A DNA stretch of 64,000 nt from Flavobacterium enshiense DK69 (GTDB lineage: Bacteria; Bacteroidota; Bacteroidia; Flavobacteriales; Flavobacteriaceae): assembly GCF_000498495.1 (NCBI RefSeq), contig NZ_AVCS01000006.1:310001-374000 (forward strand), read 5' to 3'. Made by a program: the position numbers and the translations under genes. Of this stretch, positions 55,430 through 64,000 are shown piece by piece; position 1 is the stretch's first letter, and every line of letters starts with the position of its first letter. The notes below the pieces were generated by a model that ran no database searches, was not told the origin of the DNA, and saw only the letters and a list, made by a program, of their open reading frames with translations.

Positions 55430-56399
55430 TTAAATAGGATTTCATTGGTTGAAATGAATACTTTAGCTGATTGATTATTTTAGAATTATCATAAATTTCG
55501 GTGGAATGGGATGATTTGGCTGTGGCTTTTGTAAAACTTCTTTTTTTAAGGAAGACTTTGGAAAAAAGCCAATCCATCCGCCAATAAATAGAAGTCATAA
55601 AAGGTCTTGCGTAAATGTAAGGCCTTTTTTTCTGCATATTGTCGGCAATGTTATTTAACAGGTTTTGGAGGATGATATTTTCGGATACAATCGTGAAACG
55701 TTCGCCGCTAATGTCGGTTTTCATTAATTGAATCATGATATTCGTTACGTCTTCCACAGCCGTGATTCCTGTTGAGCCTTTCGTGTAAAATGGAAATCCA
55801 TCATGGATTTTTTCCAATAATTCACCACTTCCGGCGTTGCCAAATCCTTTTCCAAAAATCACACCCGGATTTACTACTACTACATCAAGTCCTTCCTGAG
55901 AACCTCGCCAGACTTCTGTTTCCGCGCCGTATTTTGTAAGAGCATAATCACCGTGATTTTTTTCCGGATTCCATTCGGTTTCCTCGGTTATGGTTTTTTC
56001 GCCTTCCCGGGCGTCACCTAGGGCGGCTATAGAACTGACATGACATAGTTTTTTTACGTTGAAATCAATGCAGCAATTCACCACATTGGCTGTTCCTTCG
56101 ATGTTGATTTTGCGCAATTGTTCTTCGTCTTTTGAATCAAAAGAAATCAGAGCGGCACAGTGGTAAACCTGTTCAATATTTTCAAAAGCCTTTTCTAAAG
56201 CGGGAATATCGGTGATATCAGCCTGAACCCATTCGATTTTAGCAAACAGATCCGTCCTGCTTTCTGTTTCGAAAAGGTTTTTTGTTTTTTCGATGGAAGA
56301 AGAACTGCGATAAATAGCCCGGACCGCTTCATTTCCATGAAGTAACTGAAGTAGGAGATGGGCGCCTACCAATCCTGTTCCGCCGGTGACTAATATCAT
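55398..56399 (-). CDS. Extended short-chain dehydrogenase / NAD-dependent epimerase
   Basis: A 333-residue member of the extended SDR superfamily. The Rossmann motif is TGGTGLVGAHL at about residues 5-15. The catalytic YxxxK reads YALTK, preceded by SSIAALG. The substrate is unknown; nucleotide-sugar or sterol-like epimerases and reductases share this form. It faces the DUF4296 gene with a 32-base 3' overlap, and no terminator is seen between them. Confidence 0.85.
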   Translation of the reverse strand: MILVTGGTGLVGAHLLLQLLHGNEAVRAIYRSSSSIEKTKNLFETESRTDLFAKIEWVQADITDIPALEKAFENIEQVYHCAALISFDSKDEEQLRKINIEGTANVVNCCIDFNVKKLCHVSSIAALGDAREGEKTITEETEWNPEKNHGDYALTKYGAETEVWRGSQEGLDVVVVNPGVIFGKGFGNAGSGELLEKIHDGFPFYTKGSTGITAVEDVTNIMIQLMKTDISGERFTIVSENIILQNLLNNIADNMQKKRPYIYARPFMTSIYWRMDWLFSKVFLKKRSFTKATAKSSHSTEIYDNSKIINQLKYSFQPMKSYLTTVCAAYLPR

Positions 56400-56484
56400 A
56401 TGGCGAAATTACGAATTATGAATTATCAATTGCGATTTTTTTTCGAATAAGCAGACAAACAATATCCGAATCAACAATAAATTT

Positions 56485-56492
56485 TATCTTTG
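56485..56492 (+). promoter_or_regulatory. -10 box of tyrS
   Basis: TATCTTTG (TAnnTTTG). Transcription would begin about 45 bases upstream of the ATG at 56544. Confidence 0.55.
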
Positions 56493-56543
56493 TGCACACA
56501 AGGCTGAAATGGCCGAAGCGACGAAAGTAAATTGAGTATACAG

Positions 56544-57833
56544 ATGAAAAATTTTATTGAAGAAGTGACTTGGAGAGGAATGCTCCACGACGTAATGCCA
56601 GGCACGGAAGAACATTTGATGGAGCAGATGCGTGTTGCGTATGTGGGTATCGATCCAACAGCGGATTCATTGCATATAGGACACTTGGTGGGTGTAATGA
56701 TGCTGAAACATTTTCAGTTGAGCGGTCACAAACCGTTAGCTCTTGTGGGAGGTGCTACCGGAATGATTGGCGATCCGTCGGGAAAATCCAGTGAGCGAAA
56801 TTTGTTGGATGAAACCAGTTTGCGACACAATCAGGAGGCAATCAAAGGTCAGTTAGCACGATTTTTGGATTTTACATCGAATGAGTCAAATGCTGCTGAA
56901 CTGGTGAATAACTACGATTGGATGAAAGAGTTTTCATTCCTTGATTTCATTCGTGATGTAGGTAAGCATATTACGGTGAATTATATGATGGCCAAAGATT
57001 CGGTGAAGAAACGTTTAACGGGCGAAACCTCAGAAGGAATGTCGTTTACGGAGTTTACCTATCAATTGGTGCAGGGATTTGACTTTTTGCATTTATACAG
57101 AGCAAAGCAGTGTACCCTGCAAATGGGAGGCAGCGACCAATGGGGGAATATCACTACCGGAACGGAATTGGTGCGTCGTATGGAAGGTGGTAAGGCTTAT
57201 GCGCTTACTTGTCCGCTAATTACAAAAGCAGACGGAACAAAATTCGGAAAATCCGAAGGAGGAAATATCTGGTTGGATGCTGACAGGACTTCACCATATA
57301 AATTTTACCAATACTGGTTGAATACATCGGATGTGGATGCTGAGAAGTACATCAAAATTTTTACCTTTTTGGATAAAGAAACAATCGAAAAATTAATCGC
57401 AGAACACAACGAAGCACCACATTTGAGAGTTTTGCAAAAGCGATTGGCAGAAGAAATCACTGTTATGGTGCATTCCAAAGAAGATTTGGATAATGCTATT
57501 GCTGCTTCCAATGCATTTTTCAGTCCGAGTATGGATGACTTAAAAAAACTGGACGAAAAGACTTTCTTGGAGGTTTTTGAGGGAGTGCCTCATGCCGAAG
57601 TGGCAATGGCTGACGTTGAATCCGGTTTGGATATGATTGCGGCACTAGCTGCCAAAACCAATTTCCTTGCTTCCAACAGCGATGCGAGAAGGGAATTAAA
57701 GCAGAATGCGGTTTCATTGAATAAAGAAAAAGTAGCCGAAAGTTATATGATTTCGCCAAAGGATCTGATCAATAATAAATTCCTGCTTTTACAAAAAGGG
57801 AAGAAAAATTATTATGTGATTAAAGTGAAATAA
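56544..57833 (+). CDS. tyrS: Tyrosine--tRNA ligase
   Basis: A 429-residue class I synthetase. The HIGH motif (HIGH, about 43-46) and KFGKS (about 232-236) are intact. The C-terminal S4-like RNA-binding domain ends in IKVK. I prefer the ATG at 56544 to the upstream TTG. It is the only gene in its transcript and shares a bidirectional terminator with the gene on the opposite strand. Confidence 0.95.
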   Translation: MKNFIEEVTWRGMLHDVMPGTEEHLMEQMRVAYVGIDPTADSLHIGHLVGVMMLKHFQLSGHKPLALVGGATGMIGDPSGKSSERNLLDETSLRHNQEAIKGQLARFLDFTSNESNAAELVNNYDWMKEFSFLDFIRDVGKHITVNYMMAKDSVKKRLTGETSEGMSFTEFTYQLVQGFDFLHLYRAKQCTLQMGGSDQWGNITTGTELVRRMEGGKAYALTCPLITKADGTKFGKSEGGNIWLDADRTSPYKFYQYWLNTSDVDAEKYIKIFTFLDKETIEKLIAEHNEAPHLRVLQKRLAEEITVMVHSKEDLDNAIAASNAFFSPSMDDLKKLDEKTFLEVFEGVPHAEVAMADVESGLDMIAALAAKTNFLASNSDARRELKQNAVSLNKEKVAESYMISPKDLINNKFLLLQKGKKNYYVIKVK

Positions 57834-57843
57834 AGAAATAAAA

Positions 57844-57868
57844 AGCCCGACGAAGTCGGGCTCTTTAT
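57844..57868. terminator. Bidirectional terminator
   Basis: The stem AGCCCGAC / GTCGGGCT with a three-base loop has A and T runs on both sides. It lies between tyrS and the converging lipoprotein gene. Confidence 0.85.
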
Positions 57869-57869
57869 T

Positions 57870-58532
57870 TTAATTGAAAGCGAAAATTCCAGTGTTGTAT
57901 TCATCGCCAGATATGGTTTGATTTTCTACCTCTTTTAAATAAAGAGTCTTATATTTTTGTTTGAACATCTCCAGGTTGGTTTCAAAATTATCGCTTATTA
58001 TGAATGGTTTCCCTCCAGCTTTCTTTAATAAGGCTAACTGGTTTACTTGTATTTCTCCCAGATAAGATATTTTATTTTTTTTAATTGAGAACGGAAGTTT
58101 GAAATCGCCACAGTTTGATACAGTAGAGTAAGTAAATCCATTGTTTTTTATGAAAGTGAAATCGAAAATATCATAGTTGCCTTCATTTAGCTCAATAGTG
58201 AAAAGGTAAACGAATCTGTTTTTGTTTTCAATATCTAATTTGGGATTGGTTAATGCGCGCATTTTCCATAAAATGTTTAATTGTTTGTCATTTTTATATC
58301 CAGCAAGAAGTTTGCCTCTCTTTTCCGCATTTTCAGGTTTTATTCTGAACCAGCCTTGGTCGAAAACAGGTTTTATATTTCCGAAATCTACAACTCCAAT
58401 CGCCATGCCTGTTCCTTTTCCAGGTCTGAACGTTGTTGTGGTGTCTGCCTCGGGTTCCGGATTAGTGTAGTCTCCACATGAATAAAAAGAAATAAGAAAT
58501 AGGAATGAGAAAGTTTTAAGTAATTTTTTCAT
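57870..58532 (-). CDS. Putative lipoprotein, unknown
   Basis: A 220-residue protein with a signal peptide and lipobox FYSC (Cys19). The mature part has a short acidic/Thr-rich spacer and then a globular domain with many aromatic residues (for example FDQGWFRIKPENAEKRGKLL). No named domain is recognised. It lies 14 bases downstream of the LuxE-like gene on the same strand and may be part of the same transcript. Confidence 0.65.
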   Translation of the reverse strand: MKKLLKTFSFLFLISFYSCGDYTNPEPEADTTTTFRPGKGTGMAIGVVDFGNIKPVFDQGWFRIKPENAEKRGKLLAGYKNDKQLNILWKMRALTNPKLDIENKNRFVYLFTIELNEGNYDIFDFTFIKNNGFTYSTVSNCGDFKLPFSIKKNKISYLGEIQVNQLALLKKAGGKPFIISDNFETNLEMFKQKYKTLYLKEVENQTISGDEYNTGIFAFN

Positions 58533-58546
58533 TTTTTTGAATTAGT

Positions 58547-59530
58547 TTAATCGATGATCATGAGATTACAACCCCGTATATCGGAATTGTCAAAACGACC
58601 CAGTACTTCGAAAGAATGATTGGGATATTTTTTTCCCAAATCCTGAGTAGCAATAAAGGAACACGAATTGATGTTGGCCAGGTCAATCACATTGATTCCG
58701 CCAGTTTTTCCTTCCGCTACATATGACAGGGCGTCTTCGGTATCGCGAATAAGGATTTCCATCCAGGGCGGACATTCGAAAATGCCGTCGCCTAAGGAAT
58801 ATGCTTGTGAAAGCAATTCGGTCATGCCATATTCCGAATGGATTTTGGAAACGCCAAATCCCTTGCAAAGGATATCGTGCAATTCTTCTCGGATGATTTC
58901 TTTTCTTTTTCCTTTCATGCCGCCGGTTTCCATGATGATGGAGTTCTTTAACTGGAAGTTTTGTTTTTCAATCAAATCCAGTAAAGCATAGGTAACGCCA
59001 ATCAAAATCACGTTTTGTCCTGATTGGTCTAATTGGATTAGTTTTTGAATCAGTTCGTCGTAATTATGCAGATAAAAGCCACTGTCGGGTTGATTGGAAC
59101 TTTCAATAAGGTCTTTTGCCATGTAAATTAAAGAGGATCCTTCACGTTCCAGATAGGAAGGAAGTAGTGCTAAAACTACATAATCTTCAATATTGCCATA
59201 AAATTGAGAAAAGCCTAACCTGAAACTCTGTTCGTAAAAATTCAAATCCGTTACCAAGTGACGGCTGGTGATTGTGCCTGTAGTACCGCTGCTTGTAAAT
59301 ATTGTCTGTACTGGTTCGGAGGAACTTACCACATCATGAGACTTAAAAAACTGTATAGGCAAAAATGGAATTTCCGTTATGGATTTTACGTTTGATTTGT
59401 CTTTCTTCAGCAAACTGCAAAAGTTTTGGTATACCGGATTGTTATCGTATTGATGACGGAATACTTTGAGTGTGATTTTCTCAAACTCTTTTTTGGAGGC
59501 GATGTGAAAAATGTCTGACGTAGATAGCAT
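58547..59530 (-). CDS. LuxE/PaaK-like acyl-protein synthetase
   Basis: About 327 residues from the ATG at 59530. The frame extends to 59545, but two -10 boxes lie within or upstream of that stretch, so the later start is favoured. It belongs to the adenylate-forming family with the P-loop SSGTTG at residues 80-85 and the motif SEYGMTELLSQAY. LuxE activates fatty acids in bacterial light organs. Here luxC and luxD are absent, so an acyl-activating role in another pathway is likely. It is followed by a lipoprotein gene. Confidence 0.8.
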   Translation of the reverse strand: MLSTSDIFHIASKKEFEKITLKVFRHQYDNNPVYQNFCSLLKKDKSNVKSITEIPFLPIQFFKSHDVVSSSEPVQTIFTSSGTTGTITSRHLVTDLNFYEQSFRLGFSQFYGNIEDYVVLALLPSYLEREGSSLIYMAKDLIESSNQPDSGFYLHNYDELIQKLIQLDQSGQNVILIGVTYALLDLIEKQNFQLKNSIIMETGGMKGKRKEIIREELHDILCKGFGVSKIHSEYGMTELLSQAYSLGDGIFECPPWMEILIRDTEDALSYVAEGKTGGINVIDLANINSCSFIATQDLGKKYPNHSFEVLGRFDNSDIRGCNLMIID

Positions 59531-59534
59531 ATGA

Positions 59535-59550
59535 CAAATGTACAAAAATA
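59535..59550 (-). promoter_or_regulatory. Tandem -10 boxes of the LuxE-like gene
   Basis: On the minus strand, TATTTTTG (59543-59550) is followed directly by TACATTTG (59535-59542), both TAnnTTTG matches, upstream of the ATG at 59530. Confidence 0.5.
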
Positions 59551-59552
59551 AA

Positions 59553-59580
59553 AAAGCATCAACTTTCGCTGATGCTTTCT
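59553..59580 (-). terminator. Terminator of the T9SS-secreted protein gene
   Basis: The stem AAAGCATCA / TGATGCTTT with an eight-base loop is followed by a U run on the minus strand. Confidence 0.8.
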
Positions 59581-59598
59581 TTGTTTGGGGAAAGAAAA

Positions 59599-61491
59599 CT
59601 ATTTGATAACCAATTTTCTGGTTGCCGTTTTTCCTTCTTCGGTAATTTTAATTATGTAAACACCAGCGTTTAATGAAGTAATGTTTATTGTTTCATTAGC
59701 TGTTGTGGTATTGAATACTTCTTTACCCATCACATCATAGATTGCTATGGTTTTAATTTCGTTAGCAGAAGTTGTAATGTGTAGTACGTCGTTAGCCGGG
59801 TTTGGATAAATGTTTAATCCAGTAATGTTGTTGAAACTAGCCGTGGATAAAGTATAATCAGAAGTAGTGTCAACTCTTAATTCATCTATAGTAATAGCAG
59901 GAGTGGTGTTGTTAGAATCCTGACGGAACATGAAACCTCCTATTTCGCTTATAGCTTCTGTTAAGGTAACTGAAACTGACGCAACGGCAGAGTTGCCAAT
60001 AGTAGGGTTTTCAACTAATGTAACTAAATGGCTTGTAAAATTATAACCTAGAGACAGGTAAATATTTGTTCCTGGAGTATATAAGTTTGGAGACCAAACA
60101 ACATTATCCGGAGTATGATCTGTAGATAGGCCAAATTGTGATTTGTCCCCGTTTCTTCTGTGCCAGATTCTTGCATTTGTACTTCCTGTTCCATTATCGT
60201 TAAATAATGCGAAATAAGTTACATCGGTTAAATCTCTAGGAATAGTTGATACATTTGAGATATTGACGATGAACGATGCAAAAATATTTCCTGAGTCTGT
60301 TGAAGTAAACGGAGTTCTCGATTCCGCACCTCCTCCAACAAAGCTAATTGAGTTGCCAGTAGGGGTGATTCCCGGATAAGAAAGGTTTCCTGTTGCAACA
60401 AGGATGTCATCTCCAATATTGTCCATTGACCATCTTTGTTCGTTTGTCAATATATTTCCGACTGTATAATCGAAAGGCTCGTTATATGGCAAAGTGTTTG
60501 TTGGTTTGCATTGAGAAGCTAATATGGTTTTAGTTAATCCGCAAGTTCCGGTCATGGTTAAAGTAGCATTGGTGCCTTCCGGAATATTAGAAATGGTAAT
60601 GTTACCAGTTGCTGTTGTCGAAGGATTGTCTCCTCCTAAAGTTCCTACATTTGTTGAGAAATTATATGTTCCGCTGTTTCCTCCTGTGAAAGGAATAGTG
60701 ATGGTGTAAGTATCTAAGCCTACTGTTACAGCATCACAAGTAGATGTTTCGGCTAGTAAGTTTAAACTGCATGGCGTGGTTTTAAACCATGTGTTGGTAA
60801 TGTATAAACCGTCTACGGTTATGTCTTGGTCTGCGTCATACTGTCTTAAATTTACGCCTGTTATTTGTGTAACTCCTGCGCCCGATGTTGTTGCAACCGG
60901 TGCTCCGGCTGCTATTTCAGAAGCCGGGATGCCCGATGAAAGTACCCATAGGCTAACAGGGGTAGTTCCCCCGAACTCATATTTTACAACAAGTAGATAA
61001 GTAGTGTTAAGTTCGTAATCGTTTGTGCTGTATGTTCCTGTGTTGCTATTAGCAATACCGAAATTTATTTTTCCTGACGTAGCAGAGGGTCTTACAAACG
61101 CTTTTGCGACAAATGTTGTTCCGTTGCTTAAGTGTGCAAAATACCCTGTTCTTCCGTCGGCTACGTTTACAAGAAAAGTGTAATATAGGCTGCCGGAATT
61201 TACAGCCGTAAAAGTTTTGTTTACATCTTGGCCGGTTTGGTCCAGTTTAGCTGCATTTCCTGCGGTCAGGCCTGTGTAGCTGCTGGCGCCGTCATTGTAT
61301 CCTGCATAGGAAAGTCCGTTATCGATTCCAACTGTGATTGCTTCTGTTGTAGAAGTGCCAGTTATGTTCCAGCCGTTATCTGTCAGAAGTGATTCGTTAG
61401 TGTAATTGAGCCCGTCGTTAAATATTTCTGTCTGAGCAAAAGAAAAAGAGCCAACCAAGAAAGTTAACAATAAAGTGTAGATTTGTTTCAT
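59599..61491 (-). CDS. T9SS-secreted protein with type A sorting domain, 630 aa
   Basis: A 630-residue secreted protein with a signal peptide (about 1-19, ending FSFAQ). The middle has two similar beta-rich halves, beginning near TEIFNDGLNYTNESLL and PYNEPFDYTVGNIL, separated by an Ig-like stretch. The end is a sorting domain from LNIYPNPANDVLHIT to ATRKLVIK. No catalytic site is visible; it could bind polysaccharide or another surface ligand, but the target is unknown. It has its own terminator. Confidence 0.85.
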   Translation of the reverse strand: MKQIYTLLLTFLVGSFSFAQTEIFNDGLNYTNESLLTDNGWNITGTSTTEAITVGIDNGLSYAGYNDGASSYTGLTAGNAAKLDQTGQDVNKTFTAVNSGSLYYTFLVNVADGRTGYFAHLSNGTTFVAKAFVRPSATSGKINFGIANSNTGTYSTNDYELNTTYLLVVKYEFGGTTPVSLWVLSSGIPASEIAAGAPVATTSGAGVTQITGVNLRQYDADQDITVDGLYITNTWFKTTPCSLNLLAETSTCDAVTVGLDTYTITIPFTGGNSGTYNFSTNVGTLGGDNPSTTATGNITISNIPEGTNATLTMTGTCGLTKTILASQCKPTNTLPYNEPFDYTVGNILTNEQRWSMDNIGDDILVATGNLSYPGITPTGNSISFVGGGAESRTPFTSTDSGNIFASFIVNISNVSTIPRDLTDVTYFALFNDNGTGSTNARIWHRRNGDKSQFGLSTDHTPDNVVWSPNLYTPGTNIYLSLGYNFTSHLVTLVENPTIGNSAVASVSVTLTEAISEIGGFMFRQDSNNTTPAITIDELRVDTTSDYTLSTASFNNITGLNIYPNPANDVLHITTSANEIKTIAIYDVMGKEVFNTTTANETINITSLNAGVYIIKITEEGKTATRKLVIK

Positions 61492-61785
61492 TTTATATGA
61501 AAAATTAAAAATTTGCAGGCAAATATAACCAGTATTGTCAGAATTATAAAACTTTCCGTGTAAAAATAAAATTAAAAAGAGGTGAGGGGATTTAGCAATT
61601 ACTTAACAATCAGCTTTTTCGCAGTCAAAAAAAATAATCTTTTTCCTACTTTTGTGATACAGAGGTGTGTGAGAGGTGGTCAAAAGTAAAAAGCTGCTCA
61701 GTGAGCAGCTTATTGAAGTTGAAAATTCTCTTTTCTTATTTTGATAATGTAACAGAGTGATAGCAGTAATGAAAAGTAAATAATA
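61492..61785. other. Intergenic stretch, about 295 bases
   Basis: This AT-rich gap between the T9SS gene and the mini sorting-domain gene holds the terminator hairpin at 61691-61711. I see no other coding or repeat structure. Confidence 0.5.
61686..61711 (-). terminator. Terminator of the mini sorting-domain gene
   Basis: The stem AAGCTGCTC / GAGCAGCTT with an AGT loop is flanked on the plus strand by AAAAAG, which gives a U run on the minus strand. Confidence 0.7.
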
Positions 61786-62127
61786 TTACTTCACGATAAG
61801 CTTTCTTGTAGCAGAAGCTTCGCCTTCTCTGATTTTAATGATGTAAACACCGGTATTAAGATTGCCTATGTTCAGTTCTTTAGAACTGATTGTAGTCTGA
61901 AGTATTCTTTTTCCAAGCACATCGAAAATCTCAATTTCTTTATCAAGGGACAACTTAGAGACAATGTATATTTTGTCGCCAGTAGTTGGGTTAGGATAAA
62001 TGCTTAAACCTTCAATTATGTTTTCCTGGGTTTTGTTCACAGGAGCCGTCTTATTATCCTGAGCCATGGCAGACGCGGAAAATAAAAAGGCGGAAAGAAG
62101 GATAATATAAAAGTAATTTCTTTTCAT
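61786..62127 (-). CDS. Minimal protein of signal peptide plus T9SS sorting domain
   Basis: A 113-residue protein with a signal peptide (about 1-22, ending AMAQD). A 16-residue linker is followed directly by a type A sorting domain (about 39-113: LSIYPNPTTGDKIYIVS to ATRKLIVK). There is no cargo domain. It could be a decoy, an anchor or linker for other secreted proteins, or the leftover of a longer gene. It lies downstream of a beta-helix lipoprotein gene. Confidence 0.8.
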   Translation of the reverse strand: MKRNYFYIILLSAFLFSASAMAQDNKTAPVNKTQENIIEGLSIYPNPTTGDKIYIVSKLSLDKEIEIFDVLGKRILQTTISSKELNIGNLNTGVYIIKIREGEASATRKLIVK

Positions 62128-62184
62128 GTGAACTAATTAATTATTGGGTAAAGGTATAAAATTATTTTCAAAAAATATGCCAAA

Positions 62185-62219
62185 AAAAAACGCTCTTAAT
62201 CGGTTAAAGAGCGTTTTTT
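62185..62219 (-). terminator. Terminator of the beta-helix lipoprotein gene
   Basis: The stem AAAAAACGCTCTT / AAAGAGCGTTTTTT with a short loop. Confidence 0.85.
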
Positions 62220-62240
62220 GACAGTATTTATAATTTTTGT

Positions 62241-63431
62241 TTATTGAAGTAAGCTGTTTCCGCTAACTGTAGACCATGACCCAGAGGCTAAAGAAGCTCC
62301 TGTTGAAGCGGCACTCGTAGTGAATTTGTCAGCAGGGAATGACACTGTTATCGAAGGAGAACCGCCTGCAGTATTTTGTGCTGTGTTTGTTATTTTAACA
62401 TCTGTCAGTTTAATTTTTGAACCATTCACCTGATTTGTGTTTGTAGTAGCATCTTGGATTTTAATAGCTGCACCCTGGTAAGTCGTAGCTCCTTCTGTAT
62501 AAGTTCCATATCCGTCAATAATTACATTTGTAAAATCTCCGTTACCTTCTTTTTTGAACTGAATGGCATCGATCTGAACATCTCCAGCAACCTCCGGAGT
62601 ACATCCTACAGCTCTTTTCAATGTTACGTTAGTGAATTTTGGATAAAAGTCGTTGTTGTTTGCAGAAGCTTCAATTTCAATACCAAAGTTACCTTTGTTT
62701 ACTTGGTAAGCATACCAGTTGATATTGTTCTGACCTTGCCATCCGTCTTGCCAGTCGAATGAATCATCATAATTTCCGTAAGATATGGCATTTTTCAAAC
62801 TTACTGTTCCTCCGTAGAATTCAAAACCGTCATCAGCGCCCATATAGGATACTAAGTGATCAAGTACTGTTCCTGAACCTACTGAATAGAATGAAAACCC
62901 GTTTAATTCTTTTGTTCCGTCAGCTAATTTTTTTCCGGCATATTCCACACGAACATATTTCAACGAACCTCCATTATGTGCTGCGTTGTTTCCTCCGTAG
63001 GTTAATGATAAACCGTCTTCTGACATGGAAGTATTTCCGCCTCCTAAAACTTTCACAGGAGCATCACCATACATAATGATTCCTCCCCAAGATCCAGGAA
63101 CTTTAGAAACTTCTGTAAAGATTACAGGAGAAGACTCCGTGCCATCGATGATTAATTTTCCACCGTTTTCAACAACTAAAGCGTTGTCACCATTAATCTT
63201 GTCACATGTTACAGTACTTCCTGCAGCGATTTTTAATGTTGCGCCTGGCTTTACTCTTACGATTCCTTTTAAAGTGTAATTCCCATATTCGTAAGAAGTA
63301 TTTGCTGTGATGTTCCCGCTGATTTCGCCTTCTTTTGGAGTTGCTGGAGCACTGTTGTTCCCTTCATCGTCCTTTGAACAACCTGTGAATAGAGCGCCTA
63401 AAATAGCTAGGCTTAGTACTAATTTTTTCAT
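62241..63431 (-). CDS. Lipoprotein with a predicted beta-helix fold
   Basis: A 396-residue lipoprotein. The ATG at 63431 gives the signal peptide MKKLVLSLAILGALFTGC, with lipidated Cys18. The frame runs on to 63482 but adds only a basic leader. The body has a repeated Gly/Asn strand pattern (SGNITANTSYEYGNYTL, GKLIIDGTESSPVIFTEV, GGSLKYVRVEYAG, FTNVTLKRAVG) that suggests a right-handed beta-helix. Bacteroidota often pair such surface lipoproteins with TonB receptors, and one lies just upstream here. Ligand unknown. Confidence 0.75.
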   Translation of the reverse strand: MKKLVLSLAILGALFTGCSKDDEGNNSAPATPKEGEISGNITANTSYEYGNYTLKGIVRVKPGATLKIAAGSTVTCDKINGDNALVVENGGKLIIDGTESSPVIFTEVSKVPGSWGGIIMYGDAPVKVLGGGNTSMSEDGLSLTYGGNNAAHNGGSLKYVRVEYAGKKLADGTKELNGFSFYSVGSGTVLDHLVSYMGADDGFEFYGGTVSLKNAISYGNYDDSFDWQDGWQGQNNINWYAYQVNKGNFGIEIEASANNNDFYPKFTNVTLKRAVGCTPEVAGDVQIDAIQFKKEGNGDFTNVIIDGYGTYTEGATTYQGAAIKIQDATTNTNQVNGSKIKLTDVKITNTAQNTAGGSPSITVSFPADKFTTSAASTGASLASGSWSTVSGNSLLQ

Positions 63432-63590
63432 TTTTTTTGATTTTTGTTTCTTGTTGTTTTTTAGTTTAATTCGCTGATACAAAGGTGTTTCATTTTTAAA
63501 AACAGGCGGTTAACAGAATATCAACTTATCATTAAAGGAATTTCAACTTTAGGTAAAGTAAAAGTTATCGGGATTAAGTAATGGTAATCA

Positions 63591-63620
63591 AAAAAAGCAA
63601 CGGATTCCGTTGCTTTTTTT
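63591..63620 (-). terminator. Terminator of the TonB-dependent receptor gene
   Basis: The stem AAAAAAGCAACGG / CCGTTGCTTTTTT has a three-base loop. Confidence 0.85.
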
Positions 63621-63647
63621 GATTACTTGCTTGTGATACAGTATGAT

Positions 63648-64000
63648 TTAGAAGGTGTATCCTAAGTTGAATGAGAATCCTACTCCTTTTTTGTAATTTC
63701 TCATCAAATACGAAGCTTCATTGAAGGTGGTTGTGTTTTCTCTTCCCAATTCGAATTTTGTTTGCGGGTTCAGAATGTTGTCTGCCGATAATTTTAAATC
63801 GAAATGTTTGGATAGTTTACTGTTTAATACCAAATCCAATCGGCTTACCGGTAATTCATAAATGTGATCCAGACCAGCCGTTCCCACACTGTAAATACGT
63901 TTTCCGAAAACAGAATAAACTACTGAAAGAGTATTGGTCCAGGTGTTGCTCATATTGAACTGATATTTTAAATCAGAATTGATAAGCCATTTCGATGCTC
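63648..64000 (-). CDS. TonB-dependent receptor, C-terminal part only
   Basis: Only the 3' end is visible; it runs past the right edge of the window. The frame continues without a stop through the ATG at 63953 up to 64000 (codons reading WLINSDLKYQFN), so this is the tail of a larger gene. The last strands have the typical barrel features: KHFDLKLSADNILNPQTKFELG, seen as HFDLKLSADNILNP, and the final aromatic GFSFNLGYTF. These outer-membrane channels import ligands with energy from TonB. The lipoprotein gene follows on the same strand. Confidence 0.85.
   Translation of the reverse strand, partial: ASKWLINSDLKYQFNMSNTWTNTLSVVYSVFGKRIYSVGTAGLDHIYELPVSRLDLVLNSKLSKHFDLKLSADNILNPQTKFELGRENTTTFNEASYLMRNYKKGVGFSFNLGYTF

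Overview
The window is an AT-rich chromosomal segment from a member of the Flavobacteriaceae (Bacteroidota), most probably Flavobacterium or a close relative. Evidence: several secreted proteins end in the type IX secretion (T9SS) type A sorting domain; many start codons follow a Bacteroidota-type -10 box (TAnnTTTG); and there are lineage-typical families such as DUF5686, DUF4271, DUF4296, DUF3098, a TonB receptor/lipoprotein pair and an orphan LuxE-like protein. Most of the window is ordinary core genome, densely packed, with clear intrinsic terminators and several convergent gene pairs whose 3' ends overlap.

Layout. 0-17.3 kb: start of the nuo operon (nuoB partial, nuoA), a cold-shock protein, aspS, a MORN-like protein and a TlpA-like protein that share almost the same terminator, a four-gene TetR-TolC-MFP-RND efflux operon with a 30-bp operator-like inverted repeat, a polyprenyl synthase, and sucAB. 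17.4-19.4 kb: an accessory pocket with two small unknown genes, each framed by short inverted boundary repeats and separated by long hairpin repeats (an integron-cassette-like layout), then an HTH regulator gene broken by a nonsense codon behind a cluster of palindromes. 19.4-24 kb: two tandem large T9SS-secreted paralogues. 24-42 kb: MFS transporter, retropepsin-like protease, TatD, acyltransferase, asparaginase, tRNA-Ser(GGA), rpoN, asnS, an SMR exporter, DUF5686, frr, pyrH, a patatin, truB, uppP, DUF3098 and ftsX. 42-59 kb: leuS, a YugP-like protease, an Lrp regulator, a saccharopine dehydrogenase-like enzyme, pckA, hemD, DUF4271, a polyprenol-mannose synthase, pyrC, DUF4296, an SDR protein, tyrS, a lipoprotein and a LuxE-like protein. 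59.5-64 kb: a surface/secreted cluster of a T9SS cargo, a 113-aa protein that is little more than a signal peptide plus sorting domain, a beta-helix lipoprotein, and the C-terminus of a TonB-dependent receptor.

Working together: uppP, truB, DUF3098 and ftsX form an envelope/cell-division block; pyrH-frr is a compact pair; polyprenol-mannose synthase, pyrC and DUF4296 are spaced like one operon; sucA-sucB supply two of the three subunits of 2-oxoglutarate dehydrogenase, with no lpd in view. The strongest candidate for something poorly described is the cassette-like array at about 17.39-18.64 kb. No integrase, transposase or CRISPR is visible, so its mobility is an inference from repeat structure alone.
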